Notes under the pieces: generated by a model
Seen by the model: the letters and a program-made list of their open reading frames with translations, nothing else
Database searches by the model: none
What the model was told of the DNA's origin: nothing
Shown here: piece after piece, positions 45,481-58,492 of the stretch
Layout of the letters: each line of letters starts with the position of its first letter
Numbering within the stretch: position 1 is the first letter of the stretch
Made by a program: the position numbers and the translations under genes
From: Zanthoxylum bungeanum
Taxonomy: Eukaryota; Streptophyta; Magnoliopsida; Sapindales; Rutaceae
Reading direction: 5' to 3'
Assembly (NCBI GenBank): GCA_019454045.1
Contig: SKCR01034770.1
Span: forward strand, 24,208-88,207
DNA length: 64,000 nucleotides

Positions 45481-47639
45481 GCCTCCCACTATTTTTCGTC
45501 GAGCCTCTAACCCTCTGTGGAGTACTCGGGAAACCGTGTTTCCTAGTGGGCTAGGATCCCGTTAAATAACACACAACCTGACTTTGGCCAATAAAAAGCT
45601 ATGCTATTTAACTAGGTAGATCTCTCAGATCAATGGATCTCATCCAATTCCTAGATCCGGTTAGGTGGACATCCAAGTCCGAAACATGTGTATAATGTCA
45701 ATGTATCCAATACATTTTCCTAACCCTATCCTCTGAATCACTTAGGCCTTGGCTTTGGCCAAACACAAACCTAATGATTCCAGTTAAGCGGGACCCATTG
45801 ACGAGAAAGTTTCGTAATCAATGTCATTGGACAAAAAGTGATCTAACTTTGGTCAATAAAAATCACGATTTGGACAAGACACCGATATGCAACAAAACTC
45901 TCATGATTCAAGTACATCCTTGATTGACAAAGGTCTTGACTTTGGTCAATAAACCAATGCCAACTTCGGATCTTGAACAAGAATCATTCAATGGAAGGAT
46001 ATTTGCTTAATATAAAACGGGTTTTTCGCGTGCAAATTGGCTACCAATTTAATTATCTTGTTAGGTCTCATCATCATACACCCTTAAACATGCATTCTAA
46101 ATACATAATAAAGCGAGTATGAAATAAATAATAATGATATGCGGATGGATACTTAACACATTGATCCTAGATCAAATCTCTCCCTTTCTCACTCAAGCTA
46201 GCACTTGTCTACTTCTTCTACTACTTTACACTACACTTCTAAAGAAACCTCATATACATAGAGGGGAATAGGTGAGAAGAGAATACAAAGAGAAGAAGGT
46301 GATAAGGCTGGACACGCAGGTCCAATTTAATAATCGAATTTATTACAATTTCCAAAATGCCCACCCGACTAATATCCATCCGATATACATTATTCATTCA
46401 ACACAACCACGTATTCACACACACAAGCATGCTATCATCAATCTAATCAAATTAATTAATCTGATAATTAAGTGATCATCCAATGTTCAAACAACGATTT
46501 GATTTTGATCGAGTCAAACTCGTTTTTGCGAATAAGTACTCAAAGTACGAATTCATGAATTAAATTAAACTACATCATTAAATCAAATTTAACATGTATT
46601 TAATACTAATTCATTATTCAATTCCAAATTAAATATTGCACTTTATTTAATAAACCTTTACGATTTAAATTCCAAATTAATCGCGTCGGGACTCAAAGAC
46701 CGATTAACGTCTAACGTCAATTTAATTAAGTCTAATGGGCTTCATTAATTTCTTCTTTAGGCATGGGCTTCGGCAACCAAAGCCCAATAGTGGAATCACC
46801 CAAAATGCCTTATAAATCAATTTCGGCCCATTAGGCCCAATTAAACTTTAAAGGTTCATTAGTCGCAATTGGGCTTTATGGTTAAGGTTTTGGGCCCAAT
46901 TGGATCCAATCCACTTGGCCTAAACCAAACTTGATAAATCAAGCCCAATAGCCCCAATAACAATTCAAGCCCAAATCCAATTTTAGCCTAAATAATTAAA
47001 TTACACAAATCCAATTACGCAATTTAATTACCTAAAGTGCATTACATGATTAATCGACTAAAATCAATATTTTTAAACACCAAATTAGTCCAATTAATCA
47101 TACTTAATTCATTATTACATGTCAAACACACATAATGAAAATCAAACCCATTTACATGCTTTCATGCTCTCGGCCAAGGAAGGTTATTTTGTCCGATTTG
47201 AATTCAATCCATTAATTACACAATCGACAACGTATTACTTCCCGAATGATTTCATCACATCCAATGTTCATAAAATCAAAATTACCAAGACATTAAAGGG
47301 CATATCACATTCGGCCAAGGTAAGATTTTAGGGATTTTTGTTCAATTCAAAATTCAATCAAATTGACTTCAAATTAACATCATCCTTTACATATAACTCA
47401 TCCAATGAATTAAAATGAAAAAATTCCAAGATCCCAAAATTCATACATTCGGCCAACATGAAAAAATTGGGGAAAATTATTCCAAATCAATTTTCAACAA
47501 ATTGGTCCAACCAAAATGCAATAAAACATGTTATAAGCATACTCAAACAATCAATTCATTCAAATCATGCTTAACAAACATTTACCCAAATTTTAAGCCC
47601 TACAAATTTCATGCTTGCAACTTTAGCTCATGATGCCAT
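45481..47639 (-). other. Long leader of element B with primer site
   Basis: The same order as in D in reverse: CCTCCCACTATTTTTCG boundary, TTGACTTTGGCCAA-like motifs (about 45585-45955), the GGCTGGACACGCAGGTCC block (46307), GGCCCAA-rich DNA (46740-46990), and a primer site reading TGGCATCATGAGC on the minus strand (47626-47638). No gene. Confidence 0.65.
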
Positions 47640-49705
47640 TGTAGGATTTCTATAAGGTCCCAAGGTCAAACAAGACATGAAATTATGTGTGAACACATCA
47701 ACGGAGGTAGCGGAATACTCACATTGATCGGTAGAGTCGATTTGGAGACGATTCAAGCCCAAAAACGCACTGCCTTTGTAAGCTCACTGCAGCAGTCCAC
47801 TGCCTACAAAAACAGAAAATTAAGTGAAGAAACGGAGCTCCAATCTTCGTCGGATGGATCCCATCTCATGGGGGAACCTCCCTACCACCTTCGCAAGACT
47901 CGTAGTGTGCTAGCACTTGCGGTTTTTCACCATGAAAACCCAACTCTTGGCTTCCCTTGCTCACGATTTTTTGTGGTTCAAACCAGTCCCCAAAAACTGT
48001 TTTGGGCGTGAGAGGAAGAGAGAAAATTTGAGAGAGAAGAATTTGTATTATGTTAATAAATGATTTACCAAAAATCAATTTATATTTATGCCATAATTTA
48101 TTAAATTAATAATAAATTTATGACACACCCATGCAATAGCTTAGAGTGTCAAACACTCATTTCCATGCATTACATTGAGTGCAATGTACACAATCTCCAT
48201 GCAAAGCATTAGAGTGTCAAATAAGCAAATATGACATGTCAAAGTTAATGCATAACATGACATGTCATGGGGGCCCCACACGTTTCCAAATGAAAGTGGG
48301 CCCACGTGCACTCACGCGTTCGGGTTCGATATTTCCGAAATACCGAGCTTACGTCGCGACGTTAATTCAATCGAATTTAAATAAATAATTACGCCTGGCG
48401 AAATTATTATTTACGTCGCTAACGAATTAATTCTGAATTAACTCGTTTGCCCGAATTAAAATCTAATTTAATTCGCGCGTCGAAATCTAATTTCGTTTAA
48501 TATATCGAATATATTAATTCATCGATTAATTCCAAATTAATCGTTCTCTCTCTCTTTAGACGACATTTTATCCAGATAAAATATCTCCGTTATTAATCCT
48601 AGATTAATTTTCTCTCTCTCTTCTTTATAATCCCAGATTATTCAAGAGTGCGAGTTGTGCGTCATCGGTGGATTATCGGGAAGCGACCCATGAGATCCCC
48701 GGATAATCTGGCAGTAAATACGGTCGTCGGAGTATCCGAATCACGTACGTACCAAGTACTACGTTCTACTACCGATTTACGAGACAAGGTCGACTCCTAG
48801 CAAAGCACCAAGTCTTCCCAGGTTCTCCGGACATATTCATCAAAGAATATCTAGATCTGTATCAAGCGTAGTATACTAATGGTTGTGCATATTGGCCCAG
48901 TATCGGATAATCACGTGCTAGGGCTGGGGCTGGATAAGTGTCTGCCCCGTCCGAAACACATATCGGATGTCTGGTAACTAGTCTCTATAATCGGATATTC
49001 ATGACCTGGTCATAATATCACGATTGGATGCGCATCACTTTTTAAGAGCACTAATACCGTATCCTGCGTGACATCATCTCCATTATGACTGGAGTGACAC
49101 TTCCATCTCGACATCACATCCAATACACTACGATTCCTGATAAACCCAGAAGAGGTGAACACAGAACCAGTTAAGATCCCCCCACCACCAAAACCAAAGT
49201 TTACCGATTGTCGTAAGTATTAGCGATGTAAGTCTCAGGTTAAGACTATACACACCTACCTTGATTTCGGCCTCCCATAGACACCTAGTCATAATACCAA
49301 TGGGATTCCAAGGGTCTATCCAGAGCGAAGCTGTTTCCCCCGTACCATCGGTGAAACACGACCTCCTATCGCACTTGCACAAGTATCCAATACTTATATA
49401 TATGAGAACTATGCCGTTGTGCCCTCACAACGCCACAAGTGCAATACTAGCCTATTCCGCATTATCGATGTCCAGTCTCGATAATACTACGGCTAGGGAT
49501 ATTTAATGATTAATCCTTCGCGGACTGATACTGTCTCATATCATCTCAATCCAGGAACTAATCATAGGGACCTCTCTTCATTTATATATCTAAGGTGATC
49601 TAATCACAAATGATGAGAGTGCAATTTCCTTGTTACATAGTTAATTTGCTACAACAACACAATGATCTGTGCAAATAGTGACGCTATGGGTCATTTTGTC
49701 CAACA
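47640..49705 (-). repeat. 5' LTR of element B (right side)
   Basis: A near-duplicate of 39777-41846, differing by a few single-base indels and substitutions (for example ACATGTGTCAAAG versus ACATGTCAAAG). 2066 bp. Confidence 0.92.
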
Positions 49706-51109
49706 TACACCTCTTCTGGATTTATCGAGAATCGTAGTGTATTGGTTGTGATGTCAAGATGGAAGTATCACTTCAGACATATGGAGATGATGATCGCGAG
49801 GGATACAGAACTAGTACTCTATAATGTTGCAACCATCGGGATAATATGACTAGGTCAGGATTATCCGATTCAAAGAGACTGGTTGCTTGATGTCCGATAT
49901 GTGTATCGTACGGGGCAACACATCTCCAGCCCCAGGCCTTACATGTGATCATCCGATACTGTTTGATATACACTATACTACGGTATACTACGCCTGTTAT
50001 AGATATTATATTCCAATAAGAATATTTCTGGAGAATTGGGTAGGCAATGGCGTTTTGCGAGGCTAACCTTGTCTGTAAATCGGTAAAAACGTAGTACTTG
50101 GTACGTACGTGTCCGGATAATCTGACGACCGTATTTACTGCCAACATATCCAAGATCTCTTGGGTCGCTTCCCGAAGATTCACCAATGACGTATGATTCA
50201 AACTCGATTAATCTTGGATTAATTACGGAGAGACTTTATCTTGGATAAAGTACTATAACAAAGAGAGAGAACGATTAATTTGGAATTAATCGTAAAAAAT
50301 TATATTCGATATAATAATCGAAATTCGATTTCGACGCGAAATTAAAATTAGATTTTAATTCGGGCAAACGAGTTAAATTTAGAATTAATTCGTTAGCGAC
50401 GTAATAATAATTTCGCTAGGCGCAATTATTTATTTAAATTCGATTTAATTAACGTCGCGACGTAAGTTCGGTATTTCGGAAATATCGAACCCGAACGCGT
50501 GAGTGCACGTGGGCCCACTTTCATTTGGAAACGTGTGGGGCCACATGACACATGTCATATTATGCATTATTTATTCTAATGCATTGCATGGAGATAGTGT
50601 ACAATGCACTCAATGGTTTTGCATGGAAATTGAGTGTTTGACACTCTAAGCCATTGCATGATTTGTGTCATAAGTTTTATTATTAATTTAATAAATATTA
50701 TGGCATAAATATAAATTGATTTTTGTAACAAAAATCATTCAACTTTTCTCTCTCACATTGCCGAAACTACATGCAGTTTTGGGCTCTCCATTTCTCTTCA
50801 ATTTTGTGGCAAGATTTGAAGAAGTTGTGCATTCAAAATCACAACAAAGGCTAGCACCTTCAAGGGATCATACATAGGTGATATGGGAAACTAATCCTTG
50901 AGCTTGGAAGGATCAAACTCGACTTGGAGTCCCTCTTTTCTTCTTGGCCGAGAGCTTCACTGCACAAGGGAGGAATTTTCGCATCATCTTAGCATCCATT
51001 TTCAAGTATTGTGAGTATGATTCCGCCATACTTCAATTTAATTCATTCATGTATTTATATATTTTGCTTGTTCTTGTTGATCTTGGGGCTTGGTTATTTT
51101 TTTCCAACA
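49706..51109 (+). repeat. 5' LTR of element C, second segment
   Basis: Resumes with TACACCTCTTCTGG after the TSD and ends GGTTATTTTTTTCCAACA at 51109, followed by a primer site TGGTATCATTGAGC (51111-51124). With the first segment the LTR is about 1.95 kb. Frames here are LTR noise. Confidence 0.88.
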
Positions 51110-53320
51110 ATGGTATCATTGAGCTTAAAGAGCATGCAAATATTTAGGATGTTATTGGGGAAAATTGTATGAAGCATGATTTGATGAGTTTGCTTGATTA
51201 AATATGCTTAGATGTATGTTATTTAGATTATACATCATCAATTTCATGGAAATAATTTGGATTAATTTTTCCAACCAAATGAGGCTTGGCCGAATACATG
51301 CAAGCATATGGACTAGATGATTTTTTAATTTTAAGACATTAGATGACTTGAAACAATATGGAATGATGATTTGTAACTCGATTGGATTGAAAACGAAATC
51401 GGAACCATTTTAATCACCTTGGCCGAATGCTTGATGGAGGATTAGGGACTTGATTTTTTGATTAAATAATGTTGGACTATATTTAAGATAAAAATATGAT
51501 AATGATTAATTTGATATTTTGGGAATATTGATTTAAATGATTAATCATGATAATACACTTTAATTAATTAAGTTATAAAATTTGGAATTTTAAAATTTGG
51601 TTAGTTGGGCTTATTTTGAATTGGGCCTAAAACTATTATATTTGGACATAATGGGCTTGGTTGGGCCAAGTAGATTTGGACCATTTGGATTGGATCCAAA
51701 TGGGCCTAAATCACACCATTTAAGCCCATGTAATAAATGGGCTTTTATGTTTAATTGGGCCTTATGGGCTTGATATTGATTTTATGGCATATGAGGGTGA
51801 TTCCTTATTGGGCTTGGTAATTGGGTTTGACCCATACATTGACCAAAACCCAAGCCTAAAGAAATCAATAGAAAGTCCATCGGACTTTAATTAAACGGAC
51901 ATTAGTGTTAGTTGGGCTTTGAGACCCTTGTATTAGATTTGGAATCTAAGTTATAAAAGCACAATAAAAGTGTAATATTTAATTTAAATTAAATAATAGG
52001 ATTAGTATTGAATACGACTTAAATTGTATTTAACGAGTAGTTCGATATAATTCGTGAATTCATACTATAAGTATTTATTCTCAAATTGAGTTGGACTCGC
52101 GCAAATGCAAACAATTGTTTGAACATTGTTTGTCACCTAATTAAAGACTAATTAATTGGATTTGATTGGTTGTATAACATGCCTTGAATGAATGAATGTG
52201 GATGTGATGTATGAATAGTGTATATCGGATGGATATTAGAAGGGAAGGGTATTTTAGAAATTATTGTAAATTTAGAATTTATAAATTGGACCTGCGTGTC
52301 CAGCCTTTCTCTTATTTCTCTTTGTATTCTCTTCTCACCTAATTCCCCTCAATGTAAATGAGGTTTCTCTTATTGTATTATGTAATTGGGTAGAGTAGAA
52401 TAGTGCTAGCGGGGAGAGGAAAGGGAGTGATTTGTTCTAGGAACAAGTTGTTGTTCATATCCATCCGTATATCGCTATTACTTTACTTTACGCGCTTTAT
52501 GATGTTTTAGAAGCATGCTTAAGGGTGTTTGATGATGAGACCTAACAAAGATAAATTAATTGGTTGCCAATTACGCGAAAAATCCCTCAAACAATATTAA
52601 GCGATTTTCCTTCCGTTGAATGATTCTTTCTCAAGATCCGAAATTGGCATTGGTTTGTTGGCCAAAGTAAGACCTTTGTCAATTGAGGATGTGTTTTGAA
52701 TCATGAGAGTTTTGTTCCACATCGGTGTCCTGTCCAAGTTGTGATTTGTTGGCCAAAGTCAAGATCACTTCTTGTCCATCGACATTGATTACGAACTTTC
52801 CTCCTCGTCATGGGTCCCGCTTAACTGGAATCATTAGGTTTGTTGTGCCAAAGCCAAGGCTTAGTTGATTCAGAGGAAATGGTTAGGAAAATGTATTGGA
52901 TGCATTGACATATGTATATGTTTCGGACTTAATGTCCACCTACCGGATCTAGGAATTGGATGGGATCCAATTGATCTTCGAGATCTACCTAGTTAAATAT
53001 CATACAATTTGTTGGCCAAAGTCAAGGTTGTGTGTTATTTAACGGGATCCTAGCCCACTAGGAAATTGGATTTCCCGAGTACTCAACAGAGGGTTAGGGA
53101 CTTGCAGAAAATAGTGGGAGGCTAGTATTGAATTTGCAATTATCGTTCAGATACTTAGCTTTACGCGCTTACACAACTTATTTCGTCAATATTTACACAT
53201 TAGTTGGACTATACAATGTTATTTTTTTTATGTAAGTACAGTTTGACTGTACCCACATATCGTTAACTAGATAATTAGATTATCGTAGTTAAGATGGAAA
53301 CAAAGGAAATGTCCGTGACA
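51110..53320 (+). other. Long leader of element C
   Basis: Primer site at 51111-51124, then AT-rich DNA with TTGGGCC words (51600-51850), the CCTGCGTGTCCAGCC block (52289) and four copies of the TTTGTTGGCCAAAGTCAAG motif (about 52657, 52747, 52840, 53009). No gene. Unlike D, G, E and B, the AT repeat array before gag is almost absent. Confidence 0.65.
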
Positions 53321-54120
53321 TAATCATGGGTGATAATGTGTTCAAGGGCACCAACTTCGCCGACTGGGAAATGAACCTAGGATAGTCCTTGGGGCGGAGA
53401 GGATACTGTATACGATACAAAAACCTCTCGGGCCTAAGCCACTGAGCCACTTGAGCTGGAGTTATGGAAAACTCACAGTGATGATTGTGACACGGCTCAG
53501 TCGATCATGCTTGCTTCAATGACTCAACACTTTCGCCGCCAGAATAGGGACTTGGATCCTTATAATATGATGGCAAGATTCCAAGATCTTCACCGCACTA
53601 ATAAGCGGATGGCGAGGTACGAGTTAGTGAAGAAAATCTTTCACTCCCGTATGACTGATGGTAGTTCTGTTGAGGTCCATGGGACTCAAATGATAGCCGA
53701 TATTGATGAATTGGCTAATATGGTATAGTCTTGGAGGCTGAGCTGTCTATAGATGTACTTCTACAGTCACTACCCTCCCGATACTTGGAAACAGATTGTC
53801 ATCAACTACAAATTGATGAATTCGGATGATACTCTTGGAGATTTATTATCGATTCTCAAGGAGTCAGAGAAAGAGCTTCTGAAAGGCAACAAGCGCGAGG
53901 CACACTTTTGCATCAACATCTCAAACGCCGAAAGCTGGGCTCAAGGCAACTGGGGGTGTTAAGAAGAAAAAGCATAGAAACAAAGGCAAGGCCAAGTCAA
54001 CTAAGGCTTCTGGGAAGCCAAGGGACAAGTCTCAAGATGTTTGCCTGAAATGCGGCAAGAATGTCACTGGAAGCGTGACTGCCGCATGAACAAGGGACAC
54101 AAGGAGGACATACAGGCGGG
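53321..54120 (+). pseudogene. Copia element C: gag
   Basis: The capsid polyprotein, readable in pieces: GDNVFKGTNFADWEMNL (about 53333), then MLASMTQHFRRQNRDLDPYN...MARYELVKKIF (53507-53728), then FYSHYPPDTWKQIVINYKLM and DLLSILKESEKEL (53753-53962), then a zinc knuckle split by a frameshift (CLKCGK / HWKRDC, about 54040-54090). At least three frame breaks. The content is a normal Copia gag (UBN2-type). Confidence 0.82.
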
Positions 54121-54589
54121 CAAGGCACCGGCCTCAGGTATGTTTGTTATTGAGATAAATATGACTACTTATAGTCTTAATAAAAATTGGATTTTTGATT
54201 CTGGCTGTGGTTCTCATATTTGTACTGATGTGCAGGATCTGCATGATAGCAGGAGACTGGCATCGGGGGAGGTAGATCTACGAGTTGGAAATGGAACTTC
54301 TGTTGCTGTTTTGGCCGTAGGCACTTTTGTTTTGGAACTGCCCTCGGGGCATGTACTTAAACTAAATGACTGTTATTTGGTTCCTAGTTTAACTAGGAAT
54401 ATTATTTCTGTATCTTTGTTAACCCAGTTGGGTACACTTTTGTATTTAAAAACACCAGGTGTTATTTATATAAAGATGATGCAGAAATTTGCACTGCCGA
54501 TGCAAATAATGGTCTTTATATTTTGAATATAAATAAATCTCCAAAACGTAAAATAACAACAAAAGGCTCAAAATGAGTAATCCAAAGGA
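54121..54589 (+). pseudogene. Copia element C: protease
   Basis: An open frame from the knuckle to 54526 contains NWIFDSGCGSHICTDVQDL, the aspartic protease active site (DSG at about 54196-54204), then RVGNGTSVAVLAVGT and LNDCYLVPSLTRNIISVSLL, the usual order of Copia proteases. The frame breaks at about 54500, near a segment reading NGLYIL in the next frame. Confidence 0.82.
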
Positions 54590-55370
54590 AGAAACTTATT
54601 TGTGGCATTGTCGTCTGGGACACATCAACAAGACTCGCATATCCACACTTTCGAAGAGTGGGTACTTGGACGGATTTGATCCAAATTCATATGACGTCTG
54701 CGAATCTGTTTATTAGGCAAAATGCCTAAATCACCTTTTAGTGGTAAAGGTGAACGCGCCACTGAACTGTTAGCCCTCGTTCATTGTGACGTTTGTGGGC
54801 CCATGTCTAGCCAGGATAGAGATGGATATCGATACTTCGTAACCTTTACGGATGATGCATCGCGTTATGGTTATGTGTATCTAATGATGCACAAGTCGGA
54901 AACTTTTGAGAAATTCAAAGAGTTTCGACACGATGTTGAAAAACAAACAGGCAAGAGTATTAAGACATTACGGTCGGACCGTGGTGGCGAATACTTAAGT
55001 AATGAGTTTCAACATTACTTGAAAGAATATGGTATTCTTTCACAATGGACTCCTCCTGGAACACCACAATTAAATGGTGTGTCTGAACGGAGAAACCGTA
55101 CCTTGCTTGACATGGTAAGGTCGATGATGAGTCGCACTGAGCTACCTATATCCTTCTGGGGACATGCATTAGAAAGTGCAATTCTTATTTTGAATAGGGT
55201 TCCGTCAAAGTCTGTTGAACAGACTCCGTATGAGATATGGACAGGAAAGAAACCAGGTTTCTCATTCCTGAAGATTTGGGGTTGCTGGGCATACGTCAAA
55301 CGTTTGAAGGTACCAAACTTGAACCCAAATCAGATAAATGCCTATTTGTTGATATCCTAGGGAAACCAAA
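54590..55370 (+). pseudogene. Copia element C: integrase with DD35E core
   Basis: The GAG-pre-integrase block (TYLWHCRLGHINKTRIST) is followed by a stop and frameshift near 54715. The core frame 54722-55360 is open for 212 residues and keeps all catalytic residues: D23 (HCDVCGPM), D86 (LRSDRGGEY) and E122 (NGVSERRNR), a D-x35-E spacing. The C-terminal GKKPGFSFLKIWGCWAYVK is intact, then the frame shifts near 55340. Integrase would insert the cDNA into host DNA. This is the best preserved Copia domain in the window. Confidence 0.9.
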
Positions 55371-55626
55371 GATATTACTTCTATTACCCACAAGAGAACA
55401 AAGTATTGGTTGCTCTACATGCGGTTTCCTTGAGAAGGAATTCCTAAATGCAGTGTTTAGTGGGAGGAAAGTAGAACTCGATGAAAGTCGTAGTGATACT
55501 GTTCCTGGCAATGAATCGAGAACGGAACATGAACAGTCCATCCAGGATGAGACTGAACCACAATCTTCAATTACACAAGGACTACGTAGGTCGGAGAGAG
55601 TCAGGGTAATACCTGAGAGGTATGGA
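55371..55626 (+). pseudogene. Copia element C: integrase-RT linker
   Basis: Reads NAVFSGRKVELDESRSD, then the low-conservation linker ending LRRSERVRVIPERYG. It is cut at 55626 by the solo LTR; the frame resumes at 57617 with FLISPYVDIYLIEDTEP. Confidence 0.8.
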
Positions 55627-57611
55627 TGTTGGTTTCTATAATATTTCCCAAGGAAAGATTAAGCATATATGAAATACAACAAAGAATATATATATAAACA
55701 TGAAGTATGGCGGAATCATACTTACAATATCTTGTGATGAAGAAAATCAAGCCAAGATGGAAGCTCCAAGGTGGATGATTTTCGGCCAAGGTGAGAAGAT
55801 GTGGAAAGCTCCAAGCTTTGAGTATTCCAAGCTCTATGATGGTTTCCCTTCACCTCTTTTGATCCTTGAAAGGTGCTAGCTTGCATGTGAGGAGATGTTC
55901 CAAACAATCACACTTTCTTCAAGCTTTTGGCAACCAAAATGAAGAAGATGAAGACCAAAAACTGCATGCCAGTTTTCGGCCAAGTGAGAGAGAGAAGAGA
56001 GATTTTTCTTTTTGTTCTTATTAATTTTTGATACCAAAAATCAATTTATATTTATGCCATTAATATTTATTAAATAATAATAAATCTATGACACAAGCCA
56101 TGCAAAGGCTTAGAGTGTCAAACACTCAAATTCCATGCATAACCATTAGAGTGTATTATACACTATCACCATGCAATGCATTATCAATAAAATAATACAT
56201 CAATGACATGTGTCAAGTGGGCCCCACACGTTTCCAATGAAAGTGGGCCCACGTCACTCACGCGTTCGGGTTCGATATTTCCGAAAATACCGAACTTGCG
56301 TCGCGACGTTAATTAAATCGAATTTAAATAAATAATCGCGCCTAGCGAAATTATTATTTACGTCGCTAACGAATTAATTCTAAATTAACTCGTATGCCCG
56401 AATTAAAATCTATTTTAATTTCACGTCGAAATCGAATTTCAATTATTATATCGAATATAATAATCTTACTGATTAATTCCAAATTAATCGTTCTCTCTCT
56501 CTAAATAAGGCACTTTATCCGAGATAACGTTTCTCCGCAATTAATCCAAGATTAATTAAGTTCGAATCAAATATCATAGGTGAATCTTCAGGAAGCGACC
56601 CAAGAGATCTCCGGATATGTTGGCAGTAAATACGGTCGTCGGATAATCTGAACACGCACGTACCTCGTACTACGTTCTTACCGATTCACAAGACAAGGTT
56701 GGCTTCTAGCAAAGCGCCATGCCTACCCAATTCTCCAGAAATATTCTTATAGGAATATAAGATCTATATCAAGCGTAGTATACCGTAGTATTGCGTACAT
56801 CGATCCAGTATCAGATGATCACATGCTAGGCCTAGGGCTTGGAGATGTGTCTGCCCGTACGAAACATATATCGGACATCAAGCAACTAGTCTCTTTAAAT
56901 CGGACAATCCTGACCTAGTCATATTGTCCCGACGGTTGCAACCTTTTATAGAGTACTAGTTCTGTGTCCTGCGTGATCATCACCTCCATATGTCTGAAGC
57001 GATACTTCCATCTTGACATCACATCCAGTACACTACGATTCTCGATAAACCCAGAAGAGGTGTACACAGAACCGGTAAGGTCCCCAACCACCAAAACCAA
57101 AGTTTACCGATTGTCGCAAGTACTAGCGATTGTAAGCTCCAGGTTAAGACCATATACACCTACCCTGATGCGGCCTCCCATAGACACCTAGACATACTAC
57201 CAAGGGATTCCGCGGCGGTCTATCCAGAGCGAAGCTGTTTTCCGTACCATCGGTAAAACACAACCTCCTATCGCACTTGCATAAGTATCCAATACTTAAA
57301 TATATGAGAACTATGCCGTTGTGCCCTCACAACGTGCACAAGCGCAATACTAGCCTATTCCGCATTATCGATGTCCAGTCTCGATAATACTACGGCTAGG
57401 GATATTTAATGATTAAACCTTTATGGATTGATACTGTCTCATATCATCTCAATCCAGTACTAATCATATGGACTTTCGACATTTATATATCAAAGTAGTA
57501 AATAATATTACAAAATGGCAAAAGGCAATTTCTTATTATTACATAGTTAATTTTGTACAATAATACAATATCATTTACAAACAGTGACGCTATGGGACAC
57601 AATGTCTAACA
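55627..57611 (-). mobile_element. Solo Copia LTR, minus strand, with TSD ATGGA
   Basis: 1985 bp, plus-strand TGTTGGTTTCTATAATATTT...GACACAATGTCTAACA, flanked by ATGGA at 55622-55626 and 57612-57616. Its terminus TGTTAGACA is like the 5' end of C. It interrupts the pol of C between conserved residues, so both the insertion point and the restored reading are unambiguous. Confidence 0.92.
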
Positions 57612-57616
57612 ATGGA

Positions 57617-58492
57617 TTCCTGATCTCACCTTATGTAGATATTTATCTTATTGAGGATACTGAACCGGCTACGTATGAGGAAGCGATACAAGGTATCGAA
57701 TCCACTTTATGGCAAGAGGCCATGAAGGCCGAAATGGATTCCATGTATACCAACCAAGTTTGGACACTAGTTGATGCACCAGAAGGCGTAAAGCCTATTG
57801 GATGCAAATGGGTCTTCAAGAAGAAGACCGACATGGATGGCAACGTACAAACGTACAAAGCTAGGCTCGTAGCGAAGGGGTATCGTCAACAACTTGAGTT
57901 GATTATGACGAAACTTTCTCACCCGTGCCATGATTAAATCCATTCGGATAATGCTTGCGATAGCTGCATATTACGATTACAAATATGGCAGATGGACGTT
58001 AAAACCGCTTTCCTTAACGGAAACCTGTTGGAGGATGTTTATATGCAACAACATGATGGTTTTATCGCACCAAGACTTGCAAACAAGGTTTGTAAGTTAA
58101 ATCAGTCCATTTATGGACTGAAGCAAGCATCGAGGTCATGGAACCAACGTTTGATGAGGTCATAAAAGAATATGATTCATCAAAACGTAGATGATCCTTG
58201 TGTATATAAGAAGGTTAGTGGGAGTGCACTGACTTTTATTGTCCTTTATGTCGACGATGTATGCTTATAGGCAATGACATTCCCATGTTAACGTCGGTGA
58301 AAGCTTGGCTTTCATTGAAATTCTCCATGAAAGATCTGGGTGAAGCAGCTTTTATTCTAGGAATAAAGATCTACAGGGATAGATCTAGAAGGCTACTTGG
58401 ACTCTCCCAGAGTACATATATTGATAAAGTGTGAAGAGATTCAACATGGATCAGTCCAAGAGGGGACTGTTGCCAACATCACATGGCGTCTA
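57617..58492 (+). pseudogene. Copia element C: reverse transcriptase
   Basis: Starts after the solo LTR with EDTEPATYEEAIQG, then WTLVDAPEGVKPIGCKWVFK and YKARLVAKGY (the RT N-terminal signature), open to 57937. Further blocks are in shifted frames: AFLNGNL (about 58010), SIYGLKQASR (58110), the catalytic YVDDV (about 58243-58260) and LKFSMKDLGEAAF (58316-58355). It stops at about 58492, where the sequence jumps into the middle of the 3' LTR. The RT tail and RNase H are gone. Confidence 0.85.

Larger units (their letters stand above)
39777..49705 (-). mobile_element. Copia element B, complete minus-strand copy
   Basis: 9929 bp between TSDs TACAC (39772-39776 and 49706-49710), inserted in the 5' LTR of C. 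The LTRs (2070 and 2066 bp) look nearly identical, so the insertion is recent. The interior is fully decayed, which points to movement by proteins of another copy. Confidence 0.93.
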
